NCBI RefSeq assembly: GCF_963674635.1
Contig: NZ_OY771475.1
Location: 558,001-622,000 of the forward strand
DNA from: Breoghania sp.
Lineage (GTDB): Bacteria; Pseudomonadota; Alphaproteobacteria; Rhizobiales; Stappiaceae
DNA: 64,000 nucleotides
Direction: 5' to 3'
Part shown: piece after piece, positions 35,028 to 42,319 of the stretch
Numbering within the stretch: the stretch's first letter is position 1
Layout of the letters: every line of letters starts with the position of its first letter
Position numbers and translations under genes: made by a program
Notes under the pieces: model-generated
The model's database searches: none
Told to the model about the DNA's origin: nothing
The model's input: only the letters and a program-made list of their open reading frames with translations

Positions 35028-35237
35028 ATGACAACTGGAACCGTTAAATTCTTCAACACCACCAAGGGCTTCGGCTTCATTCAGCCGGAAGACGGCGCTC
35101 CGGACGTGTTCGTCCACATTTCTGCCGTTGAGCGCTCCGGTATCCGTTCGCTTGTCGAAGGCCAGAAGGTCTCCTTCGACATCGTCAAGGACAACCGCTC
35201 TGGCAAGTCTTCTGCAGAAAACCTGCAGGAAGCTTAA
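35028..35237 (+). CDS. cspA: Cold-shock protein, CspA family
   Basis: 69-residue single OB-fold RNA chaperone: GTVKFFNTTKGFGFIQPEDG with RNP1 (KGFGFI) and DVFVHISAVERSG with RNP2 (VFVHI). Ribosome site GAAAGG lies 8 bases before the ATG. It sits between the merR gene and a fatty-acid desaturase gene, two products linked to low-temperature growth. Confidence 0.95.
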   Translation: MTTGTVKFFNTTKGFGFIQPEDGAPDVFVHISAVERSGIRSLVEGQKVSFDIVKDNRSGKSSAENLQEA

Positions 35238-35297
35238 GTTCTCTTTCGCGGCCCGTGACCACGGATATGCTGGCGCGGGCTGTTCGGACGAGTGGAG

Positions 35298-35324
35298 AGG
35301 CCGGGAATTTCCCGGCCTTTTTTC
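35298..35324 (+). terminator. Rho-independent terminator after cspA
   Basis: Stem GGCCGGGA (35299-35306) with TCCCGGCC (35310-35317) and a six-T tail (35318-35323). Lies 61 bp beyond the csp stop. Confidence 0.88.
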
Positions 35325-35352
35325 GTTGCGCACTTTGAAAGGACCGGGATCC

Positions 35353-35601
35353 ATGCCCCCCTCAGACAATCGCGACACGCTCGGCCAGACCAGGCGGGCG
35401 ACTGCAGAATCCAAGGCGGAAACGACCACGCGGGTTTCGCAGGAAATCCAGCGCGTGGAAGCCGAACGGCGGCAGGAAAAGACCGAAAAGCTCCGTTTGG
35501 CCCGGCTCGCCATGGAAGCGCGCTCGGAAAAGCGAGCGCTCGCTGAGTCAAAGGCGGGCAAGGTGACCAAGGCGACCAAGCGAACACGGGCCAAGTCCTG
35601 A
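35353..35601 (+). CDS. Small basic protein of unknown function
   Basis: An 82-residue, Lys/Arg/Glu/Ala-rich protein, MPPSDNRDTLGQTRRATAES at the start, with a central helix-like stretch QEIQRVEAERRQEKTEKLRLA and a basic tail TKATKRTRAKS. It has no recognised domain, signal or membrane segment. The amphipathic charge pattern suggests a coiled coil or nucleic-acid contact. The ATG at 35353 follows the csp terminator closely (29 bp), so its promoter is unclear. I have a recollection of similar short proteins beside csp genes in rhizobia but cannot confirm it. Confidence 0.55.
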   Translation: MPPSDNRDTLGQTRRATAESKAETTTRVSQEIQRVEAERRQEKTEKLRLARLAMEARSEKRALAESKAGKVTKATKRTRAKS

Positions 35602-35672
35602 GATCCCCTTCGACGGGACAGCGGTCATCGGCTGACACTCTTCCTCCACATTCATTGAAGACAGGGCGTCAC

Positions 35673-36716
35673 ATGATGAGCGGTGCCGAGGCGCATGCCG
35701 GGCGGCAGGGAAGCGCGCGTTCCTGGACCAAGGTTCTGGCGACGTACCGACAGCCTGACCAGATCCGCAGTCTTTTCGAGATCATCGTGACGGTCCTGCC
35801 ATTCATCGCCTTCTGGGCGACTGCGGCGGTGTGCGTTGCACATGGGTCCTTGTGGGGGCTGTGCTTCACGGTTCCCGCCGCCGGATTTCTGGTCCGGCTT
35901 TTCATTCTCCAGCATGATTGCGGCCATGGCGCTCTTTTCATGCGCCGCGGTCTGAATGACTGGATCGGGCGTCTGCTCGGCGTGTTCACGCTGACGCCTT
36001 ACGACTATTGGCGCCGATCCCATGCCGTCCATCATGCCTCGGTGGGAAATCTGGACAGGCGCGGGATCGGGGACGTCGATACGCTGACCGTCGCCGAGTA
36101 TCGCGCTCTTTCGCCGTGGGCTCGCGCGCGTTACCGGCTTTATCGCCACCCGCTGGTGATGTTTGGCCTTGGCCCTGCCTGGCTGTTTGTCTGTCAGTAC
36201 CGTGTGCCGCTCGGCTTCATGCGCGCTGGCGCTCAGCCGTGGATTTCGACCCTTTCCACAAATCTCGCCATTGCTCTGCCGATCGCGGTGTTGATCTGGC
36301 TGATCGGCTTTGTGCCGTTTCTCATGGTTCAGGTTCCCATCACACTGATGGCGGCGACGGCCGGGGTCTGGCTGTTCTATGTCCAGCATCAGTTTGAGGA
36401 GACGCATTGGACGGAACAGGAGGATTGGGATTTTCAAAAATCCGCCCTTCATGGCAGCTCACATTACGATCTGCCGCGTCCGCTGCGTTGGTTGTCGGGC
36501 AATATCGGCATCCACCATGTGCATCACCTGGCCGCGCGAATCCCGTTCTACCGTCTGCCCGAAGTTCTCCGGGACTATCCCGAACTGAAGCAGGTCGGCC
36601 GGATCACGTTTCTGGAGAGCTTCAAATGCGTAAGGCTGGTTCTTTGGGATGAGGGCGACAAGTGCCTGATCTCGTTCCGGGCCGAACGGAGCGCCAGAGG
36701 GGCGCTCCCCGCCTGA
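35673..36716 (+). CDS. Fatty-acid desaturase (membrane di-iron)
   Basis: 347-residue membrane desaturase with all three histidine boxes: HDCGHG (about residues 86-91), HAVHH (about 122-126) and HHVHH (about 288-292). Several hydrophobic segments lie between them (about 38-75, 164-183, 193-234). The layout fits the acyl-lipid omega-type desaturases. The frame opens with a TTG at 35655, but MMSGAEA at 35673 is the likely start. Next to a cold-shock gene, so it may help membrane fluidity at low temperature; that is inference. Substrate and position of desaturation are not readable. Confidence 0.87.
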   Translation: MMSGAEAHAGRQGSARSWTKVLATYRQPDQIRSLFEIIVTVLPFIAFWATAAVCVAHGSLWGLCFTVPAAGFLVRLFILQHDCGHGALFMRRGLNDWIGRLLGVFTLTPYDYWRRSHAVHHASVGNLDRRGIGDVDTLTVAEYRALSPWARARYRLYRHPLVMFGLGPAWLFVCQYRVPLGFMRAGAQPWISTLSTNLAIALPIAVLIWLIGFVPFLMVQVPITLMAATAGVWLFYVQHQFEETHWTEQEDWDFQKSALHGSSHYDLPRPLRWLSGNIGIHHVHHLAARIPFYRLPEVLRDYPELKQVGRITFLESFKCVRLVLWDEGDKCLISFRAERSARGALPA

Positions 36717-36984
36717 GGGAGGCCCGGATGCGCGCCTTCGGAAAGCCTGACGCGGCAATCAGGCGAGGGGCGCCACGCACGTCGAAGAGGTACGGCAAGC
36801 CGTGCGCACAGTCGTCCTTGCCTCGACGCGGCGGTCCTGCGGTGAGGCTGCGCATCCGGCGCTTGCTTCCGACTGCCTCAAAAGGCAAATCGTTCAGCGT
36901 TCCCGATTTCGGCAATGCCATTTTCCAAAAGGATGGGATGTTCTGGGGGATGCAAGGAACTCGCTGAGATATCAGGAGTTTGAA

Positions 36985-37061
<77 letters not shown>

Positions 37062-37209
37062 ACGGGATCTCTCCTAACTGCTTCGGTGCGCTCGCGCAAG
37101 GCTGTTCGCTCCTTCCGTGTGCGAAAGTCACCGCAAGTTGACGCTGAAACGTGTCCGGCAAACGTGCATCCCACCCACGGCGCGGCGGAAATGGCGGAAA
37201 GTGGCCCTC

Positions 37210-38478
37210 TCAGGACAGTCGGCGTGCCGCTTTCGCGCGATCGCGTTTCAAGGCGGCCTCCTGTGCAAAAAGGCCCCAGGCCAGACCGATCAGCAGGAAG
37301 TTGTGCCGCCAGTGATCCATGTCGATGACCAGCGCGACCATGGCGTGGCCCACGAGTGTCACGAAAAGCGCGATCGCGATGCCGCGTGTCGGCCGGGGCT
37401 GGAAGATCAGCGGGAACAGCCGCGCCAGTGTCCAGGCCATCAGCACGATCCATGTCACCCCGCCGATCCAGCCATAGGCCATGAACGACTTCAGGTACAT
37501 GTTGTGCGGGTCTTCGGTGAAGGTCTTGTAGAACTGCAGCGGGCCGATGCCCAGCGGACGTTCTCCGGCCAGCATGAAGCCGAGCGCGTGGCGGGCGAAG
37601 CGGCCAAGATGCGAGGCGTCATAGGACTGGACGAGTTCGGCACGCTCGGCAAACAGCGCGCCCACCGCGTCGGTGTTCAAGGCGGCCATCAGGCCCAGCG
37701 CAATCACCAGAAACCCCGCGATGGCGAGCCCGATGATGCGAAGTCGCATGAGGGGGTTGCGCGTGCTCAGGAACAGCACGAAACCGGTGGAACACATCGC
37801 AAAGACGATCATGCCCCAGGCGGCGCGCGAAAAGGAAAGGAACAGCCCTGCAACCAGAATCAGCAGCAGCCCGGCGGCGAAGACCCCGCGGCGCAGCGGC
37901 TGTGTCAGGATCATGTAGGTGAGCCAGGTTGCGGGGAAGATCAGAAAGGGCCCGAAGACGTTGGGATCCTGAAAGGTCGCCTTGGCGCGCCCATAGAGCA
38001 GAAAAACGTCCGACCCGGGCACCAGGCCGAAATAGCCGACAATGCCGGCCAGGGCGGCGCAGATGGCGCCCGCGACGTAGCCATAGACGATGACCCGGAG
38101 AAGCTGCGCGCTATGGGCGACGACCGACGCATAGAAGATCGAACTGACGATCAGGTACCCGGTCACGGCCATATACATCGGCGCGCGGTCGAAGGTGGGA
38201 ACCTGCGTGGAGGCGAGGATGCCGCCGCTCATATAGGCAAGCAGCAGTCCGATCATCGGCGCGATGGCGCGCGGCATGGGCAGCCCGCACAGAAAGGCGA
38301 GGCCTGCGGACACGATGATCAGCAGATCATAGGGAGCTGGTTCGCTGAGAACGAAGAAGCCGGAGAAGGCGCAAAGCCACAACACCGCCGCCGCGATCAT
38401 GGAAAGCGGCAGGCGGCCGTTCAGGCCGACAGGCGCAACGGGAGACGTCGCGCCCGAGGGGGCGGTGACCTCGCTCAA
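37210..38478 (-). CDS. O-antigen ligase / Wzy-like polysaccharide polymerase family protein
   Basis: 422-residue membrane protein with about 11-12 hydrophobic segments and the family hallmark: long periplasmic loop (about residues 295-350) containing HALGFMLAGERPLGIGPLQF followed by DPHNMYLKSFMAYG. The sequence NPHN-like DPHNMYL and GPLQ motif fit O-antigen ligases and polymerases. Start taken at a TTG at 38478 because GGAGA lies 8 bases ahead and TTGA overlaps the stop of the upstream glycosyltransferase gene; longer in-frame extensions overlap that gene. As the last gene of the exopolysaccharide locus, it probably polymerises the repeat unit. Confidence 0.83.
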   Translation of the reverse strand: MSEVTAPSGATSPVAPVGLNGRLPLSMIAAAVLWLCAFSGFFVLSEPAPYDLLIIVSAGLAFLCGLPMPRAIAPMIGLLLAYMSGGILASTQVPTFDRAPMYMAVTGYLIVSSIFYASVVAHSAQLLRVIVYGYVAGAICAALAGIVGYFGLVPGSDVFLLYGRAKATFQDPNVFGPFLIFPATWLTYMILTQPLRRGVFAAGLLLILVAGLFLSFSRAAWGMIVFAMCSTGFVLFLSTRNPLMRLRIIGLAIAGFLVIALGLMAALNTDAVGALFAERAELVQSYDASHLGRFARHALGFMLAGERPLGIGPLQFYKTFTEDPHNMYLKSFMAYGWIGGVTWIVLMAWTLARLFPLIFQPRPTRGIAIALFVTLVGHAMVALVIDMDHWRHNFLLIGLAWGLFAQEAALKRDRAKAARRLS

Positions 38479-40028
38479 AAGGCGTTCTCCGTGTTGAACA
38501 GGCGGAAGGGCGTCATGAACAGGATGTAGAGATCCAGCCCGAGCGACCAGTTCTCGATATAGTAGAGATCGTTCTCGATGCGCCCGCGGATCTTGTCGGG
38601 CGTATCGCATTCGCCGCGCCAGCCGTTGATCTGCGCCCAACCGGTGACGCCGGGCTTGACCTTGTGGCGGGCGAAATACCCGTCGATCACCTCATCCCAA
38701 AGCTTTTCATTGGTGTTGGCGCCCAGCGCATGGGGGCGGGGGCCGACCAGCGAAAGCTCTCCGCGCAGCACATTGAAGAGCTGCGGCAGCTCGTCGATGG
38801 AGCTCTTGCGGATGAAGCGGCCCACCGGCGTCACACGCGGGTCGTCGCGCGTCACCGCCTTGCGGGCCATCAGGTCTTCCTGGTCCACATACATGGAGCG
38901 GAATTTCAGAACGTCGATGACCTCGTTGTTGAAGCCATAGCGCTTCTGCTTGAACAGGATCGGGCCGCGGCTCGTCATTTTCACTGCAAGCGCTGCGCCC
39001 GCCATGACAGGCGAAAGCAGGACAATGGCGATGCAGGCGAAAACGAGATCGAAGATACGCTTTGAAATGGCGTCCCAGTCGGCAATCGGCTTGGAGAACA
39101 TGTCCAATAGCGGCACCTTGCCGATATAGGAGTAGGACCGAGGCCGGAACCGCATCTTGTCGCAATGGGCGGACAGGCGAATGTCGATCGGCAGGATCCA
39201 GAGCTTCTTCAGAAGCTGGAGCAGGCGCTCCTCCGCGCGAAGCGGAATGGAGACGATCAGCAGATCGATGCTGGTCAGGCGCGCAAATTCCACCAGTTCC
39301 GCAATGGTTCCGAGCTTCGGATAGCCGGCCACGATGGGCGGCGAGCGGTCGTCGGAGCGATCATCGAAGATGCCGCAGATGCGGATGTCGTTGTTGGCCT
39401 GGGCTTCCAGATCCTGAATGAGTTCGGCCGCCGGTTGCCCGCCACCGACGATGATGGCGCGACGCTCAAGGCGGCCGTCATCGGACCATTTGCGCACCAG
39501 CCGTGCGATGACGGCGCGCGAAACCACGAAGAAGGCGAGGCCCGCCGCATACCAGGCCACAAACCACACGCGCGAATAGGTGTCGCCCAGCTTGGCGAAG
39601 AACATGGCCAGCGCGAAAAAGGCGAAGACGACCGTCCAGGCTGCGAAAATGCGCCCGAGCTGGGCCGCATAGGAGCGGAAGGCGGAAAGCTGGTAGCCAT
39701 CGGCGGCCTGAATGAGCCCCACGGCCAGAAGCGATCCGAGCAGAAGGGGAGCCGCGTAGAACAGCGAGAACCGTTCATCGGGATAGACGTAGCCGAAGAA
39801 GCAGGCGAGGCCGATTGCGAAGATGGCCAGCGCCTCGCTGACCCGCACCACGGCACAAAGAACCGTGATGGAGATCTGCCGGCTCGACAGCATCTTCGCC
39901 ACTTCCATGGCGCGCACGCTCAGTTCCACCTTGGCGCGTTGTCCGGTTTCGCCTTCGCGCAATTCGCCAGCCTTTGACTGGACCGCCTCGCGAAACCGCT
40001 TCCGGAAATCATTCTCTGCCATGTTCAT
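38475..40028 (-). CDS. Undecaprenyl-phosphate glucose phosphotransferase (priming transferase)
   Basis: Starts exopolysaccharide repeat units by placing glucose-1-phosphate on undecaprenyl phosphate. About 517 residues. N-terminal half: four hydrophobic segments (about 55-190), then a Rossmann-like CoA-binding-type domain (RRAIIVGGGQPAAELIQDLE). C-terminal half: catalytic polyprenol-phosphate transferase domain with FKQKRYGFNNEVIDVLKFRSM, SIDELPQLFNVLRGELSLVGPRP and KPGVTGWAQINGWRG, the signature of the WcaJ/PssY group. Start chosen at 40028 (MNMAEND). The gene follows the GT4 gene with a 67-bp gap and overlaps the polymerase gene. Confidence 0.92.
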   Translation of the reverse strand: MNMAENDFRKRFREAVQSKAGELREGETGQRAKVELSVRAMEVAKMLSSRQISITVLCAVVRVSEALAIFAIGLACFFGYVYPDERFSLFYAAPLLLGSLLAVGLIQAADGYQLSAFRSYAAQLGRIFAAWTVVFAFFALAMFFAKLGDTYSRVWFVAWYAAGLAFFVVSRAVIARLVRKWSDDGRLERRAIIVGGGQPAAELIQDLEAQANNDIRICGIFDDRSDDRSPPIVAGYPKLGTIAELVEFARLTSIDLLIVSIPLRAEERLLQLLKKLWILPIDIRLSAHCDKMRFRPRSYSYIGKVPLLDMFSKPIADWDAISKRIFDLVFACIAIVLLSPVMAGAALAVKMTSRGPILFKQKRYGFNNEVIDVLKFRSMYVDQEDLMARKAVTRDDPRVTPVGRFIRKSSIDELPQLFNVLRGELSLVGPRPHALGANTNEKLWDEVIDGYFARHKVKPGVTGWAQINGWRGECDTPDKIRGRIENDLYYIENWSLGLDLYILFMTPFRLFNTENAF

Positions 40029-40095
40029 GTGCCTGACACTCCCGCCGGTGCGGCCTTTACCCCAAAAGCCTGCGACCGGTCCCCATTCTTGTCGT

Positions 40096-41334
40096 TCATG
40101 CGCGCGCCGATCCATCTGCCGCGCGGCAATCCGGACCTGACTGGTTTGCCGCTTGCAAATGACGCGGGTCGTGCGTTGTCTCATCTGAGACGGCCCCGGA
40201 CACGCCGCCCTCGGCGTAGAGCGTGAGCACGCCATCCGACATGGCCTTCAATGAAAACCCGTCGCTCAGGCTGTCACGCAGTTGCTCCGCCTTGCGGCGC
40301 GTCTCCTGCGGAGCCGTCAACACGCGCTGCATCGCCTGTGCCAGTGCCGCGTGGTCTCCCGCTGGCACAAGCTCTTTCTCCTGTTCACGAAATATCTCCG
40401 CGATCCCGCCGACCCGCGTGGTGATGACGGGCAGACCGGCTGCGATCGCCTCAAGTATTATATATGGTAAAGACTCCGCGCGTGAGGGGATCACGACGGC
40501 GCGCGCGAAAGAAAAGGCCGTGCGGGCGGGCATCGCGCCGTGAAAGGCGACAGCCTCACCCAGCCCCAGGTCATGGGCCATCTTCTCGTAATCGGTGCGG
40601 GCCTCGCCCGGGCCCACCATATGGGCTGTCGGTGTCTTGCCGGTTTCATCGCCGAGGTCGCGGAGCGCCTTCAGGAACACGTCCGGGCCTTTCAACTCGC
40701 GGAATTCGCCGATGAAGAGAAAATCGCGCGCATCCGGCGCCGGGATGACCGGCTCGAACTCCTGCGGACGCAGCCCGTTATGGACCGTGCGATGGGGAAT
40801 GCGTGGCGCGCCGACCTTGGTGCGGTACTGGTCGGCTTCATAGTCGCAGACGAAACAAAGGCCGTCGCTGACGCGCTCAAGCGCGCGTTCGACCGCAAAG
40901 AAGACCCGTCCGGATACGGCCTTGGGGTCATAGTGGAGCGATCCGCCGTGGGGGGTGTAGAAGCGGCGTGTGTCGAGTCCGGAGCGGCGCAGCAACGTGC
41001 CCAGAATGCGGGCGTACACGCCGCCCTTCGCGCCGTGGCCATGAACCACGTCCGGGGCCATGGCCTTCAGGTCGCGATAGGCGCTGCGCATGGTGGCAAG
41101 ATCGGAAAGGGAGGGGGTGCGGCGCATGGGAATGCGCACAAGGCCCAGTTCCAGATCGCGGGAGAGATCTGACAGGCGTTGTTCGGCGAATGCGCCACCG
41201 GTGGATGCGTCACAGATCAGCCCGACGCGATGACCTTGCACGCGCTGGGCGGATATCAGGTCGCAAACGTGCCTGAAGGCACCGCCCACGGGCGCGCGCA
41301 GGCAATGCACGATCCTCAAGGGATGCGCTGTCAT
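40096..41334 (-). CDS. Glycosyltransferase family 4 protein
   Basis: 412-residue GT-B fold transferase. N-terminal domain starts LRIVHCLRAPVGGAFRHVCDLI; a PDVVHGHGAKGGVYARILG stretch lines the acceptor side. The C-terminal nucleotide-sugar domain has DFLFIGEFRELKGPDVFLKAL, the characteristic HGAMPARTAFSFARAVVIPSRAESLPYIILEAIAAGLPVI with the EX7E-like Glu pair. Donor and acceptor sugars are unknown. Encoded between the export lipoprotein and the priming transferase, it should add a sugar to the exopolysaccharide repeat. Confidence 0.9.
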   Translation of the reverse strand: MTAHPLRIVHCLRAPVGGAFRHVCDLISAQRVQGHRVGLICDASTGGAFAEQRLSDLSRDLELGLVRIPMRRTPSLSDLATMRSAYRDLKAMAPDVVHGHGAKGGVYARILGTLLRRSGLDTRRFYTPHGGSLHYDPKAVSGRVFFAVERALERVSDGLCFVCDYEADQYRTKVGAPRIPHRTVHNGLRPQEFEPVIPAPDARDFLFIGEFRELKGPDVFLKALRDLGDETGKTPTAHMVGPGEARTDYEKMAHDLGLGEAVAFHGAMPARTAFSFARAVVIPSRAESLPYIILEAIAAGLPVITTRVGGIAEIFREQEKELVPAGDHAALAQAMQRVLTAPQETRRKAEQLRDSLSDGFSLKAMSDGVLTLYAEGGVSGAVSDETTHDPRHLQAANQSGPDCRAADGSARA

Positions 41335-41526
41335 GACTTCTCCCGACCACTATCTGGCGCGCGCTGGAAAGCGTGGCCTGTCCCGGCCCGACGGCACACT
41401 CTGACGGTTTGCTGAACCCAAAGTTGTGCCGACAGGCACCTTCCTGTCAGTGAGAAGACTAATGGCGAGAGGTGAGTCTGCGGTTAACGTGAATTTTCAA
41501 CGCTGTCAAAAATAGCGATTCGCAAT

Positions 41527-42084
41527 TCAGAACAGGCGCTCTCTCACATAGACGGTATCGCCGGGGCGCAGGGGCTCGGAAAGGGGGACGCGCGCGGTCA
41601 TGATCTCGCCCTCGATCTGACGGGTGACGTCGACGCTGGCCTGTTGGGCGCGCGCGGAGAAGCCGCCCGCGATGGCGATGGCGGTCTGGGCCGTCAGGCC
41701 GGCCACATAGGGGAACTGACCTGCGGTTTTCACTTCGCCCATGATGAAGAACGGGCGGTACTGGTCCACTTCAACGGACACGTCAGGATTGCGCAGAAAT
41801 CCCTTTGAAAGCCTTGTTTCCAATATGCTTTCAAGCTCCTTGGTGGTCTTGCCACGCGCCGTCACGTCCCCCACGAGCGGCATGGACAACGTGCCGCCGG
41901 GATCGATGGTGTAGGTCGTGGAGAGCTTTTCCTGATCATACACGACCACGCGCAGCCGATCGCCGGAATCCACGCGATAGGGCTTTGTCAGCACCTCGTG
42001 AAACGCCGGAGGCGGACGGCGGTAGCTGCTGCATCCAGCCATCACGAGGGACAGGCCAAGCAGGAGGATGGTGGAGGCGCGCAT
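41527..42084 (-). CDS. Polysaccharide export lipoprotein (outer-membrane OPX family)
   Basis: 185-residue lipoprotein: signal segment ASTILLLGLSLVMAGC with a lipobox (MAGC, about residue 17), then the polysaccharide export domain (YRVDSGDRLRVVVYDQEKLS and IDPGGTLSMPLVGDVTARGKT) and one SLBB-type domain (IMGEVKTAGQFPYVAGLT). It is short compared with Wza, so it resembles the minimal ExoF-like OPX proteins of rhizobia. Start chosen at 42084 (MRASTIL). It reads away from the chain-length gene across a 235-bp divergent region, a common layout for capsule or EPS loci. Confidence 0.9.
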   Translation of the reverse strand: MRASTILLLGLSLVMAGCSSYRRPPPAFHEVLTKPYRVDSGDRLRVVVYDQEKLSTTYTIDPGGTLSMPLVGDVTARGKTTKELESILETRLSKGFLRNPDVSVEVDQYRPFFIMGEVKTAGQFPYVAGLTAQTAIAIAGGFSARAQQASVDVTRQIEGEIMTARVPLSEPLRPGDTVYVRERLF

Positions 42085-42209
42085 GAGCTGGGAGATCCCG
42101 TTATTAACCACGATTGACTTTCCCGGATCAGGGTTAATGACGAGTAAAGGTCGCGGCACATGCTTGCTTTATGAAGTTCGTTTTCGAGCTACGTGAGAGG
42201 TCGTATTGG

Positions 42210-42267
42210 GGAGTCTTACCAAAGTATTAAGTATCGCTGTGCGGTAAATGACCATCTTTAAGACTCC
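42210..42267. promoter_or_regulatory. Inverted repeat GGAGTCTTA...TAAGACTCC in the divergent EPS promoter region
   Basis: Perfect 9-bp arms (42210-42218 and 42259-42267) 40 bp apart, in an A/T-rich stretch between the OPX and chain-length genes. Additional TTACC/GGTAA pieces (42216-42220, 42243-42247) lie inside. Candidate sites for a regulator of the exopolysaccharide genes; the protein is unknown. Confidence 0.4.
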
Positions 42268-42319
42268 GCTTACCTTAACGGACTAGGAATCTCTTTAGTT
42301 AGTCAGGAGTATCGGGCGG

